From the NCBI RefSeq assembly GCF_029962835.1, contig NC_080575.1, forward strand, positions 57,201,493-57,265,492: a stretch of DNA of 64,000 bases. Direction: 5' to 3'. Every line of letters starts with the position of its first letter. Within the stretch, counting starts at the first letter, position 1. Shown piece by piece: positions 24,511 to 37,841 of this stretch. The notes under the pieces are model-generated. The model saw only the letters and a list, made by a program, of their open reading frames with translations. It was not told where the DNA came from and searched no databases. Both the position numbers and the translations under genes were made by a program. Origin of the DNA: Magnolia sinica (taxonomy: Eukaryota; Streptophyta; Magnoliopsida; Magnoliales; Magnoliaceae).

Positions 24511-25464
24511 ATCTCTAATCATGACGCTTTGGATCCTTGACTTCCCTCCGTTGATCTCCGACCACGATGCTTGCAGTCCGTAATTACATCCGTTGAATTT
24601 AAGTCAATGCAGCTAATCATGAGATGCGGATTGTTATGGCGCACTGTCATTAACTTACCTTTGAAATGTATGACTCAAGACTAATGAGCTGGTCCGGTCC
24701 ATCCAGCCCGGTCTGATTCACAGCTCACCTTGGTCCAATGTATGATGAGTCTTGAGGCCCATGAATTGGACCCAACCCTATGATAGGACTGCAGGACTGC
24801 CCAACGAGTAGGCCCAACCACACTTAATTCAGATGGTATATGGATGATGACTCATCCGAGCCAACTCAGACTCGTCAACCGGCCCCATGGCCAAGTTAGT
24901 TCATGGGCTGATCCGGATGATGGGTGAGTAGGGCCCACATGGGCACTCAAATCCACGACCTCAGCGTTGAAACACATTGTCTGCTTTGCTACATGTACCT
25001 GAGCGAGTTGAAATGAAACAGCCAAGTAATCAAACCCATCTGAAAATGAGCATCATTCATCGATACTGGCACTCGATGGTGCGAGCCTGCATTAACATTT
25101 TTTATTTTATTATTATTATTATTATTATTTCCGTCCAATGCTTGCATGCACGCTTAGGTGAGTAACTGCAGATTAGATCAACCAGTCGGCTCTTCTAAAC
25201 AAGGGCCCTGCTATGGCCCACCCACACCCATTTCAATGCCTCGAGTGTACAAAATCCAGACTGTTCATAAGCTGACCAATTTTTCATCAAGTAGGCCATG
25301 CATGTATGTAAAATTCAGGCCAGAAGATGCATGTTGAGGATCACAAAATAAACGGCATGGATCTTGCAAAACATGCTAGAGTAGATTTCTGATTGTCCAT
25401 GACATTTTTATTCTTCTTCTTCTTGATTTCTTGGACCTTTGGCATGTTTGCAGTTTTTGCTGAC
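24511..25464. other. Intergenic stretch, nothing recognised
   Basis: Unremarkable A/T-rich sequence with a short (ATT)n run at about 25107-25130. TGGGCACTCAAATCCACGAC with CCTCAGCGTTGAAACA (24940-24975) looks like a fragment of a tRNA-derived SINE on the minus strand, but the ends are not visible. Confidence 0.35.
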
Positions 25465-25469
25465 TAACC

Positions 25470-26044
25470 TGTAAGAACTCTATTTAGTGGGCCTTACTGA
25501 TCAACGGTCTAGATTGCCATTCAGTTGGACTGGATGATTGAGTAGACCAGTGGGCCCCACTTCATGTGATTCGCTGTGCAATTTTGATTGTGCAGCAGTG
25601 CGTATTAGGGCTGGAATGCTATGGCTGTTTACGCAGACAACAGTTTGAGTCGAACTAGGACACAACAATGTGGAGCGTGGGAGAGGGAGTTTTGATGAGT
25701 TTCAAACTCCCCCTCCACAGTCTCTATAAAAGAGAGCTGAGTCCCCGATCCTACACCACGACAGAATTCAAGTCCATCTTTTGAGTTGCAGAAAGGGTGT
25801 GAAGGAAAAGAAGATCCTAAGCTCTACAGGTATTCTGGTATTCTTATCCGGCTTGAGTCTCATCTTTTGAGTTGCAGAAAGGGTGTGAAGAAAAGGAAGA
25901 TCCTATGCTTTACAGGTATTCTGGTATTCTTATCCGGCTTCTATGGCGGCATCTCATCTAGGTACGCTATCTAAACCCCTGATCGCCATGTCCCATGCAC
26001 AAACAGATCCGTGGGCCCATTCCACATATAGATTAAGTCCCACA
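25470..26044 (+). repeat. 5' LTR of copia element 1
   Basis: 575 bp, from TGTAAGAACTC to GTCCCACA. It contains CTATAAAAGAG (about 25723) as a TATA-like box. An 86-bp tandem duplication (25775-25860, then from 25861) lies about 50 bp downstream of that box, in the expected transcribed part of the LTR. Confidence 0.95.
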
Positions 26045-26046
26045 GT

Positions 26047-26059
26047 TGGTATCAGAGCC
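26047..26059 (+). promoter_or_regulatory. Primer-binding site of copia element 1
   Basis: TGGTATCAGAGCC lies 2 bp after the 5' LTR. It is the usual plant copia sequence complementary to the 3' end of initiator methionine tRNA, from which minus-strand synthesis is primed. Confidence 0.9.
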
Positions 26060-26778
26060 ACTGTGCAAAGGCATGGATGATCAGATTCATCTATTACAGA
26101 TTCATATCAGCAATTGAGTTTTTCGAATTTGAAACCCATATCAGTATTAGGGTTTTCCAATTCGAAAACCAAATCCAGATTTAATTAGGGATTTTTTTTT
26201 TCTCGAATCCCTGAATTCAGAAATCAGTTTTGATTAGGGATTTTGAATCCCAAATCCCATATTGGAGATTTCAGTTCTATAACCCCAAATCTAGTTCGAA
26301 TTCCCCAAATCTAGATTATGGATTTCAAAACCCCAATCCTATACATTGAGGATTTCAGGTCCATCATCCCCAAATTCAGTCAGATTGGGTATTTGCAGTT
26401 GAAATCCCAAATCCATATTTGGATCTCATAAACCCTAAATCCAATTCGAATTTCATTCCATCATTATAGCATAGGATTTGCACCCTTACCTGTATCCTCA
26501 GTGGAGGCAGACATGGATTTCCAATCTACCTCCGACATCTTTCTCATACAGGAACACCGTCAGCCGCGATAACCTTCATCAGAGATGGTAGTGCCATCTT
26601 GATCGGCACTGTGGAAGATGTTAGCGGCCCGGCTTTCGTCTGACTGTGAATACATCTGTTGCGGCTGGGGATTTCATCCCAATCTCTTCAGTCGCTGCAT
26701 GCAGTAAGTCGACAATGGCTGGGGATTAGAGAGGAGCTCCGTCTCCATCTCCGTTCGTTGGACGGACAGCGAGGGCAA

Positions 26779-26824
<46 letters not shown>

Positions 26825-28790
26825 CAGAGAGCTAGAAATAGGGCATTCTACCCTTTTGAGTCGAAAATGGGAGTTCTCTTGCCCAAAATTCCATCGGGTT
26901 AGTGGACCCGATTGTAGTTGATTCGGATCCGCTTGTGGACTCGTAAACGGTAATCACCTATGTCCAAATCTTGGGCTTGACATTGTTATGGGCCCATTAA
27001 GTATATCCTAGCCACACAACCGTGTTTCCCATACCGCTAGTGGGCCTCATGCGTATGGACCCATCTTTTCGGACCATCCAGTTCACATTCATTTGATATA
27101 TCATGGCCTGATTAAGGCATATAGATTGTCCATATGTAGCCCATATCCGCAACACATCATTTTGGGCTTTTCTTGTTTCAGTTGTGGGCCCTCTCTACTG
27201 GACTATTGTGCAGGCCTGATCCAACTCTAGATTAAGGGTTGGGCCATGGCCATGGGCCGTGAACTCTAGTGGCCCCATATCCATGGCCCATGTTTGGGTC
27301 TTTGCCCACTTAAGATTTGTTTTATATATATTTTAACCTCTTGGGCTTCAATTGGGTCTGTCTAGTGACTCATCTTGGAAACCATCTCATGGGCCACTTC
27401 AGTTAATCATAGGCCCAATTAAGGCCTAGTGGTTGACTAGATGAAGCTCCTATATTAGGCCCATACCCATTTTGATTCAGCCCATATTTAGCGCATGTTG
27501 GATACTCAACTAATGTTTGGGCCTTCCCTTTAGGGCCAAGTTTGATATCCGCTTCCTATATCTGAGTCATCTATTTAGTTTATAATGAGCAAATAATCTG
27601 GACCACTTACTAAATGGAAGATAAAGAATATAAAACTTTCACATGTGGATCTTAAGTATTGGATATGACCTGTCCATCTTATGGACACTAATGTGAGGAT
27701 CTAACCATCCATCTGAATCGCTCCATACCAACCGTCTATCATGTGAGTGTCAAAGGCTAGACTTGTAATGCTCATTGATGATGACCAAATCATACAGAGT
27801 CCTGATTCGACCCTATTATTAGCCCATCATCCATCCTTAGGAGTTGATATGGACCGTTGGAATATATGGTGTGAAACCTATTTGTATGGTTCATTTCAAG
27901 TATCCTTTATTTTCCAAAAGGTCAATACCAATTAACTTATGGGTCGCATCGGACTAATTAAGCTATAATCCATTGAGAGGCAGGATTATAATCGCGATCC
28001 TAAGTCTATATTTATAGTGTTGGACTCGGTTGTATTGGCCACCATAGTGACCTTAACGATGAAAATTTTACAAGTACAGCCTTGCAACATCGGGATAAGG
28101 AGGATTACATATAGTTGCATTCACGTATTCATGCGTACGGTAACGAAAACACAGACGATTACTGTTTGGCAGTCACATAAACGGGTGAAGTAACTGGTGC
28201 TGGTAATGTAAAACTGAAAGACTCATCTCACCCACAGGTGTTGAGTATCTCAGATTTATATGACTTACATCACTTAGCTTCATGTTCAAGAAGATCACTA
28301 ACATGTTATTATTACCACCCACAGGAGGAATGCTAATGATGTAATAGGTCCTCACTAGGATGTGATGGTTGGGCCCATCTTCATCTTGGATGATTCAGTT
28401 GTCGCCTCCCTTAGCAACTGAATTGATTTACTTTGCCTGATATTTAATTTTGTTCATGAATTGTTCTATGTAAAATAATCTGCCAATGTGAGTATATTTT
28501 GCATTTAGATCTCATCCTAACTGAATTCGATTATGTTTAATAAAAGAAGTGCATAGAGATAGGTCTGGGATTGTTACATTTGGAGATCACTTCGAAAAAA
28601 TTCTGAACCGTCAAAACCTTTTGAAAACAATTAGAACATTGATCTTCTAACCTCAAGATATGTACTTAGACTTAATGGAAATAGAAGAGGAAACATGGTT
28701 CTAACGAGGGATCCTCAAGACCTCACAGTCCTCTAGGTTCTTCAGTTGAAAACCGACCTGGGAATGGATCGAGTTGCAAGCAGACTAAAG
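26060..28790 (+). pseudogene. Leader and missing or degraded gag region of copia element 1
   Basis: About 2.7 kb where gag is expected. 26090-26470 is made of repeated words such as CCCAAATCCAGATT. A (CT)n tract lies at 26783-26822. The rest, with many GGGCCC and GGCCCAT words, carries no gag reading frame I can recognise. The coding part of gag is probably deleted or replaced by repeat-derived sequence. Confidence 0.5.
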
Positions 28791-31700
28791 GGGATACTTG
28801 CTTCTTTCACAAGAAGCCGAGCCATCACAAGAAAGACTGTGTAAAGTATAAGGAATGACTCATAAAGAAGGGTAATGATTCTGTTCTAGTTTGTTTTAAA
28901 TCTAATCTAACTGATGTGTCTGTGGATTCTTGGTGGATAGATTCGGAAACCACTATTCACATATATGCTTTTATACAGGTCTTACTACAGACCAGGCCAC
29001 CAACTGATGCAGAAAACTCAGTATACGTAGGCAATGGTGTCAAAGTCAACGTAGAAGCAATTAGAGTCTATAAACTTAGGTTAGAGTCTGTTTGTTTATT
29101 GGATTTGGTAGATACATTTTGTGTGCCTTTTATAAAGCGCAATCTAGTCTCTATTTCTCGTTTGGATAAATTGGGATATTCATTCCAATTTGAGAATAAA
29201 AGATTTAGTATTTACCTTAATTCGATTAAAGTTAACACAGACTCTATGGTAAACAACCTATGCCAACAAGACTTGATTGCCTCACACATCTATAATGTTA
29301 ATGACTTGTACGGAAATAAAGTAGGATCCAAGCGAAGGTTAGACTATGAGAATTCTTCCATGTTGTGGCACAGGCGACTATGTCATATATCTCGTGAGAG
29401 ATTAGACAAGCTTGTGCGAGAAGGAATTTTGCATTCTCTAGACTTTTCTGACTATAAATGTGCATTGATTGCATAAAAGGAAACAGACTAGAACTAGAAA
29501 GAAAGGTGCAACCAGAAGTGTAGATCTAATAGAGGTGATACATACAGACATTGTGGACCATTCCCTACAGCATCATGGAGTGGACACAACTATTTTATTA
29601 CCTTTATAGATGACTACTCTCGCTTCGGGTACCTATACCTTATTAATGAGAAATCAAATGCCCTGGATGCTTTTAAAATCTATAAGGTCGAGATTGAAAA
29701 TCAACTCGATAAGAGAATTAAAGTTGTCAGATCTGATCGTGGTGGTAAATACTATGGCAGATATGACGAATCAGGACGCAATCCAAGGCCATTCACTAGA
29801 TACCTGCAGGATTGTGGCATTGTCGCTCAATACACTATGCCTGGTACCCCAGAGCAGAATGGAGTGGCTGAGAGATGCAATTGTACCCTTATAGATATGG
29901 TGCGAAGCTTGGTCAGCAATTTGACATTGCCAGAATCTTTGTGGGGTGATGCGATCAAAACCACAGTCCATATACTAAATAGGGTTCCCAGCAAAGCAGT
30001 AAGTAAAACTCCTTTTGAGTTGTGGAATGGAAGAAAACCAAGTCTCCGATATCTACATGTTTAGGGTTGTCCTACTGAGGCCAAAGTTTATAACCCGCAT
30101 GAAAAGAAGCTTGATCTTAGAACCGTAGGTTGTTTCTTCATTGGATACCCAGAAAGATTAAAAGGCTATCGATTCTACTGACTTTTTCACTCCATCAGGA
30201 TTGTTGAGACTGGGAATGCCAGATTCATTGAGGACACTGAAAACAGTGGGAGCACGAACATAAGAAATTTTGTATTTAAGAAACAAAGGACTGTGAGTCT
30301 AGTCATGGTCAATCCAGATCACATGGATATTACTGATGCAGTCGATTCTGCAATCACTGCAGAACATCACGTAGAACCTCATATACAAACCACTGATGAG
30401 AAAAATCAAGATTAGACCTAACAAGCTGAACCATTGAGAAGATTTGAAAGAGAGAAAAGGCCTGTAAATCGAGACGATTATATCGTATACTTACAGAAGC
30501 ACGACTTTGACATAAGGCTGGAAAAAGATCTTGAATCCTTTGCACAAGTCAAATAAAGGGCTGATCCTTTTCGTTGGTTTGATGCCATGAAAGATGAGTT
30601 GAAATCCATGCGGGACAATAAAGTATGGGATCTTGTAAAGTTACCCACTGGAATAAGGCCGGTTGGTTCTAAATGGATATTTAAAACCAAAAGGGACTCC
30701 AAGGGTAATGTCGAAAGGTATAAACCCCGACTTGTTGCCAAGGATTTTAACCAACGTAAGGGCATTGACTTTAAAGAGACTTTCTCACCAGTATCCAAGA
30801 AAGACTCATTCAGGATCATAATAGCTCTTATAGCTCATATGGATTTAGAGTTACATAAGATGGATGTAAAGACTGCATTTTTCAATTGGGATCTGAATGA
30901 GAATGTATACATGTTGCAGCCTAAAGGTTTTGTAGCTATTGGCTCAGAACATTTGGTTTGCAAACTTAAGAAGTCCATCTATGGGTTGAAACAGGCATCA
31001 CAATAGTAGTATCTTAAGTTTCATGAAGTAATTTCCTCATATGGTTTGTAGAAAACACTGTAGATGAATGCATCTACATTAAAACCAGTGGGAGTAAGTT
31101 CATTATGATGATTTTGTATGTTGATGACATTCTGTTGGCAGCAGTGAAACCAGGATGTTGAGCGACACCAAGAAATTCTTATCTCAAAGGTTTGAAATGA
31201 AAGACCTTGGTGAAGCTTCTTACGTCATCGGCATTAAGATTCACCGTGACAGAACACTTGGATTGCTCAGTCTGTCACAGAGGGCCTATATTACTAGGGT
31301 ACTGGAAAGGTATGACATGCAAAATTGTGCTTCAGGAAAGTTGCCCATCGTGAAGGGTTACAAATTTGGTCTATTTTAATGTTAAAAGAATGATTTAGAA
31401 AAGAATCGAATGAAAGAATTTCCGTACGCATCAGTAGTAGGGAGCATCACGTATGATCAAGTCTGTACGCGATTGGACATTGCCTTTGTCACTAGAATGT
31501 TAGGAAGATATCTATATAATCCATGAATGCAACATTGGATAGCTGCGAAGAAAGCATTATGGTATCTTCAGAGAATGAAAGACTTCGGACTCACATACAG
31601 AAGGTCTGATCATTTGGAATTGATCGGATATTCAGACGCAGACTTCATAGGCTACATTGACACTAAGAAGTCTACTTCAGGATACATCTTCATGATGGTG

Positions 31701-32108
31701 GGAGGAGTTGTGTCATAAAAAAGCGTGAAACAATCTACCACAGCCTCATCCATTATGGAAGCTGAATTTATTGCCTGTCATGAGGCATCTAATCAGGCAC
31801 TATGGTTACAGAGTTTCTTTTCAGGTTTGCGGGTACTGGAGCATATCCTAAAACCATTGAGAATATTTTGCGATAATTCGGTTGTTATTTCCTTCTCTAG
31901 TAACAACAAGCATTCGTCAAGGTCGAGGCATATCGACATCAAGTACCTTGTTGTAAAGGAAAGGGTTCAGAATCATCAAGTGTCCGTGGAATTCATCGGC
32001 ACTAAGCAGATGATTGTAAATCCGCTCACTAAAGGGCTCCCTATTACGCCATTTCAGGAGCATGTAATATCCATGGGAGTCATTGATCCCACAGATGTTT
32101 TCAATTAG
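28791..32108 (+). pseudogene. Copia element 1 pol: protease, integrase, reverse transcriptase, RNase H (decayed)
   Basis: A damaged zinc knuckle (CFFHKKPSHHKKDC, second cysteine replaced by histidine) comes first. Next is a protease start WWIDSETTIHI, where the family has DSG. Then follow the pre-integrase domain (LLWHRRLCHISRERLDKLV), the integrase core ([23 protein letters not shown]), reverse transcriptase (GSKWIFKTKRDSKG, KMDVKTAFFNWDL, LYVDDILLA near 31110) and RNase H (MEAEFIACHEASNQALWL, MIVNPLTKGLP), ending with TAG after 32105. Frames change near 29475 and 29610 and again around 31010-31150. Stops interrupt at about 30062, 30180, 31004, 31377 and 31716. The domain order integrase before reverse transcriptase marks it as copia. 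It cannot produce a functional polyprotein. Confidence 0.95.
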
Positions 32109-32588
32109 TGCGAGTTAAGCGTATTTTGATTTTCACAGACACTTAAAGATCTCGTTTTATACAGTTTATTTGGATGATTTTGATATAAAGATTAATTTCT
32201 GCTTCTCTATATATATGCGGAAATTTTGAGTAAGTAGAACTACAGACGTGTCTCGTTGGAGACATGTAAAAGCTTCAGGACCTCTTAAGGATAGGCACAT
32301 ATCATCACACTAAAGTGTGTAATCCTTATACCACATTTTCTGGTTCGTGATCTATGTCGTTAAGATTGAAAGTATTTGTGATCGCGCTTAGACTCACTTC
32401 GCCTAAATTAAATGTTGTGATGACTATCGTGTTTCGATACTGACTATCTTGATGGACCAGATTGAATAGCATTACTCATACTATTCAACTGTTTCATTGG
32501 TTAACCATTTGGATATTTTCTTAAAGGATCAAAACTTGTTTTCAAAATTATTCTATATGACTATCATTGACGTTGCTCAATGAGGCCC

Positions 32589-32599
32589 AAGTGGGAGAA
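32589..32599 (+). promoter_or_regulatory. Polypurine tract of copia element 1
   Basis: AAGTGGGAGAA lies directly before the 3' LTR. This is the plus-strand primer position in LTR retrotransposons. Confidence 0.85.
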
Positions 32600-33175
32600 T
32601 GTAAGAACTCTATTTAGTGGGCCTTACTGATCAACGGTCTGGATTGTCATTCAGTTAGACAGGATGATTGAGTAGACCAGTGGGCCCCACTTCATGTGAT
32701 TCGCTACGCAATTTTGATTGTGCAGCAGTGCGTATTAGGGCTGGAATGCTATGGCTGTTTACGCAGACAACAGTTTGAGTCGAACTAGGACACAACAATG
32801 TGGAGCGTGGGAGAGGAAGTTTTGATGGGTTTCAAACTCCCCCTCCATAGTCTCTATAAAAGAGAGCTGGGTCCCCGATCCTACACCATGGCAGAATTCG
32901 AGTCTCATCTTTTGAGTTGCAGAAAAGGTGTGAAGGAAAGGAAGATCCTAAGCTCTACAGGTATTCTGGTATTCTTATCCGGCTTGAGTCCCATCTTTTG
33001 AGTTGCAGAAAGGGTGTGAAGGAAAGGAAGATCCTATGCTCTACAGGTATTCTGGTATTCTTATCCGGCTTCTATGGCGGCGTCTCATCTAAGTACGCTA
33101 TCTAAACCCCTGATCGCCATGTCCCATGCACAAACAAATCCGTGGGCCTATTCCGCATATAGATTAAGTCCCATA
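32600..33175 (+). repeat. 3' LTR of copia element 1
   Basis: 576 bp, from TGTAAGAACTC to GTCCCATA (terminal CA mutated to TA). It has the same 86-bp internal tandem duplication as the 5' LTR, so the duplication predates this insertion. Confidence 0.95.
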
Positions 33176-33180
33176 TAACC

Positions 33181-33717
33181 TTGTGAGAAGCAGGTGTTTG
33201 GGTATGCTGCGCAGCCAAAGCATGATGACACCAACTTGGATAATTTCAATGAGTAGTGGATTTATCAAGATGAACATTTACTAAATCCGGTGACAATTAA
33301 GAGGACCATCAAAACTGTGGTTGGGTCCATTTCTCCAGTTTTTTTTTTTTTTTTTTTTCTTTCTCTTTTTTAGATGAACTCAACATTAATAGAAACTTAA
33401 AGGCCTTGATCTTTTTGCATTAAGAAATCATTAAAGGTTTGTTAACAAAAAACATGGAGGCAACAATGCCAAATAATCATCTATACCAACAATGGTGATC
33501 TACGGAAGAAAGTGAAGGTGGACCAGTGCATTCTCCCAAACAAACACAAAGTGTAGTGTTACATATATTCAAAGAAACAATGACATGGATCCCACCGGTT
33601 GGTTTTATAGTGACATTCCCAAATGAGTTGGAGACTATAATCATATAAAGCAGCTTTCTCAGAAAGGTGGGCCAATGCCACTCCTACCACCATCACCATC
33701 TAACTCCAAGAACCACC
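33181..33717. other. Gap between copia element 1 and the LHT gene; LHT 3' region
   Basis: Next to the copia end, 33181-33335 reads on the plus strand as EKQVFGYAAQPKHDDTNLD and onward with a single stop, looking more protein-like than its surroundings, but I do not recognise it. A T-rich run follows at 33340-33371. From about 33400 to 33717 is the probable 3' untranslated region of the LHT gene, read on the minus strand. No clear AATAAA signal was found. Confidence 0.4.
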
Positions 33718-36700
33718 TTACGAGTAGAACTGGTAGGTCTTGGCTGTAACAATGATCTGTCTTAGTCCGCCGATGGGCGATACAATCATCAGTATCAATC
33801 CGAGGATGATGCAAATCTGAGGAGCATAAATACTAACAAGGTCAGTTCAGACTTCCCAAAATACATGAGAAACAGATGGAGAAAGAGCCGGAAACAAAAT
33901 GTTGTTTCAAGTTAAGCTTACCCAATTCGTAATCCAAGACAAGCTGAATCGTTTAGGCTTGCAGATAGCAAGCCACATGACGCAAGGCAGCTGTGAAAAA
34001 AGGAAGAGATTTATGGGTCATATACCATTATGACGTGTGTCGGGCTGGTGTTAAAGGTCATGTTTGGACACCATGGAATTGAATTGCAATATTTGGGTAC
34101 CATAGAAAGAAAATGAGCCTATTGGTAATGAGAAACTAGCCCTCGAATTGCAGTTATATACTCCAATTAATCTAATTGCAGTTTGGCCATTTCCCACATC
34201 ATTGAAGTAATTATTGCAATTCAATTAATCAGAATATCCAAACGCCGCCGATTAGATAAAAACGGGGGCAAAAAAAAGAAAGAAAGAAAGAAAAGAAAAG
34301 AAAAGAAAAACAATGTGTTTTGGGGCTTACAAAGTATGTTGTTGGTGCAAAAGCAAATCCTCCGAAGAATCCAAGCAACCCACCAAAGAAAGGGAAGGTT
34401 ATACCAACAAACATCGTGAATGCTGCAGTGAAAGACAATGAAAGAAGACATCCAATAAGCCTGTGTTGTCATACAGATTGTAAATTCATAACAGATTAAG
34501 CGAAGGGAAAAGAAAATATACCAACGTATAAGGAGCGTGCTATCAATCGAAGAACAAGGCCAGGTGGGAAATGAAGCTTCTTCACTAGGACAGTTTCCAT
34601 CATGTCAAACACAGGCATGGCATAGATCTGCATCAGTGCAAATAAATTCAATTCGGATCAGGAAACTCGTCCATCTGCTGATATACCCAAAATGAAGGAA
34701 AAACAGGAAGAAGTAATCAACAATTGCAAATTAGTTCTTTTTTTAGCACCTGATAACTTCCAATAACATGGACGACAACCATCATGTTTGCCATGGCGAT
34801 TAGCCAACTTGGTTTCTTTAGAGAGATGAGGATATTATCATCAACCGAGTTCCCAAAGGCCCAGTACCCAACCAATGCCACAGGGAAGTAGCAGACGGCG
34901 ACAACGATGTAGGCAACAATCACACCCTTCCACATGGGTTTCTTAGATGGCTTTTCAGGTGTTGAAGGGATGGTTGCTTGGATCTCCAAGACCACATTGT
35001 GACCAGCGTATGCAAAAGCGACGTCTCCTAACGCACTAAAGAAGTTGAAAACGGTGCCAGCTGTGCTATGAGCTTTGTATCCGTACTCCACCTCTTGTTG
35101 CTTCCCTTTATCAACAGAAGCTCCCCAAGCAATGGTGGAGTAACTGTAGAAAAAAGCAGTGACAAATAAGCAAAAACAGATAAGAAAAAATGAAGATCAG
35201 ATAATCAAAGCCCATAATGATTCAAAGAAAACTACATTTAGGAGTAAATATGTACAATGTCTTGGTCCTTTTGGTGATCCAAATGGAAAATCTCCTTCTG
35301 CAGGTGATCCTAACTATCTAAATGGTGACTGAAATGTGGAATACTAGTCGTAATAGCCATCTTTCAATCGGACATGAATATCTGATTCAGGAAATAGATA
35401 TTAGGGCATGACCCATCCCTTGATGGCTCCCACCAGATCAATGGTTACCAGAAGGTGGGGAAATACTTTTTTTTTTTCCTCGATCATCCATCACATAATA
35501 CCTCTTCATTTTAAATACTGCTTTGATAAGAATCAAATCCATACATAAGGTGATCCAATTTTTAATATGGTGAATCTCATGATGGATGGGAAATGCCAAA
35601 AATTTCCCTCTGCAGGCTATCCTAATGGTCTAAATGGCCAGTTGAATGTCAACTGTTGGTTGTAATTAGCCGTTTTCAATCAGATGGACAGGATAATCTG
35701 ATTGGGGAGATATTCGGCCATGGCCCATCCCTTGATGGGTCCCACTAGATCAATGGCTTAGGTTACCAGAAGTTGGGGCATTACTGTTTCACTCAATCGT
35801 GCATCACATAATGCCTCTTCTTTTAACTACGACTTTGCTAAGAATCAAATCCTTATGGTGATCCAAATTTTAAAATGGTGTCTCATGGTGGATGGGAGAT
35901 GCAGAAAATCTCCCTCTGCGGATTATCCCAACTGTGTAACTGGCCATTTAATGCAGACCATTGGTTGTAATTAGGCCTTTTTCAATAAGATGGACATGAT
36001 CATCTGTTTGGGGAGATGATATTGGGGTCTGGCCTACCCCTTGATGGGTCCCACCAGATCAATGGCTTAGGTTACAAGAAGTTGGGGAGATTGTGCATCA
36101 CATGACACCTCTTCTTTAAGTACTACTTTCCAAAGAATCAAAGCCATACATGGTAAGAAATGTATTTAAGAAAGAGTTAGATGAATTTGAAATCCAAGGC
36201 CTAGTGAGAGCAAGAAAGAGAGGATACCTAAGAGACATGACTGCTGCGGCCAAAGAAACCCCAGAAATGGAGTTGAGATTTGGCAGCTGAGAAAGAACAA
36301 AGTGTACAGAGGCGAAGATCATGATGAAGTAGGTCGTCTTGATTTTTTTGCAATCATCGCAAACTGTCTCATGGAATTTCTTGAGCGACTTTCCACCTGT
36401 TACCATGTACACAATGCACACGCCTACTTCGACCACAAGCTGTTGGGGTACTACGATCCATAACCCAAGTTTCTCACCAAAGGCATGCTGGCCCAGCTCG
36501 TGATATCTGTCAAACCGCTTGCCTGGTACCATCTCATGCATCTCAACCATTTGCCAGAGTGTGTATAATGTGATAATCCATGATATGATAAGCACTGCAA
36601 TGCCAGGGCCCCTGAAAATAACACCACCTAATGTCAACACAGTTTGCAAGCAGATGCTGAAAAATCATGACATGTCTCTGTCTACCGGAAATCGAAAACA

Positions 36701-37787
36701 GCATTAGATCTCAATTGCAGTTTCTAAAGCAGAGAAATATGATTAGGAATTACATAATCCTTGAATAGACCGAGTTGGCTATGTTTCCATAATCCATACC
36801 ATTGGTCTAGAAGGGCCTACAAGGATGGACAATGTCCTAAAAACCTCTCGGATTGGAGGATCCATCATTCATTACTTGGTCTTTTATCTATTGAATATGG
36901 ACCATTGCAGCGTAATTTTCTCAACTGTAAATTTCCAGGCCAATGATCAAAGAACATTAGGACTATCCTTTATGGGTGTCTAGTCAATCCATGGTGGGGT
37001 CCATAAAAATAACTACATGGGTGGCACTCGTACGGACTGATCAGAGGATGCTAATACATCCTCAGGTTGAGGATAATGTAATTCCTAGTATTATTATCAG
37101 TTAGAAGATTGATAATTGCACTGGTAAAAGAATCTCAAACACAAGAAGAAGAAAAAAATCCAATCATACGTTACAAGTTTGAGAAGCCAATTGAAAAATT
37201 ATTTCAAAACCATCTTTGAAACACGAACGTCAAATCTATAGTGAAAAATTATTTGTAAGAAAACACTGTCCAACTGCCAAAAAAGGAAAAAAGAAAAAGA
37301 AAAAAAACAGTCATCTACACAAGATGAACACGCATCAATTGCAAGCTATCCCCCTCAACAAAATTTATAAGAAAACCATCTCAAATCCATTACTTAAGAC
37401 GGTCTTTGTACCATGCGGAATACCCAATTGCAAAAGAGTCCCAGCTGAAAACTCAGTGTACCCCCAACTGCAAATCAATACCATCTACTGAAAATATATA
37501 CAGAGTCCCATTTGAGAGAGAAACTAATCTTATAAGAAAAAAGAGCATGTAATACCCAATCCATTTATAATAATAATAATAATAGCATGACCCAATTCCA
37601 AATCTTAAAAAATAAAAATAAAAATAAATAAAATCTGTTTCAACTAAAAAGAAATAAGAAAAAGAAAAATGACAACTAGCAAGTATGATATGATTGAAAA
37701 GAGACCAATCCATCGAAAATGGAAAGACACCCAATTAGCAAAGTGAGCATTTGAATTGAGAATTTATGTAAAAAGAATGGAAGGGAT

Positions 37788-37841
<54 letters not shown>

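Larger units (their letters stand above)
25470..33175 (+). mobile_element. Ty1/copia element 1, complete but decayed (7.7 kb)
   Basis: Two direct LTRs starting TGTAAGAACTC enclose a primer-binding site, a degraded gag region, a broken pol and a purine tract. The 5-bp duplication TAACC lies outside both LTRs (25465-25469 and 33176-33180), confirming one insertion event. By hand count the two LTRs differ at about two dozen of ~575 positions, mostly transitions, so the insertion is not recent. It lies about 0.5 kb downstream of the LHT stop codon, in opposite orientation. Confidence 0.95.

Noticed and set aside
34183-34472. Plus- and minus-strand open frames around LHT exon 6
   Set aside because: Only 34422-34331 on the minus strand is real exon; the longer frames read through intron sequence or a purine-rich run.
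36519-36707. Plus-strand open frame opposite LHT exon 3
   Set aside because: Shadow of the conserved minus-strand exon.
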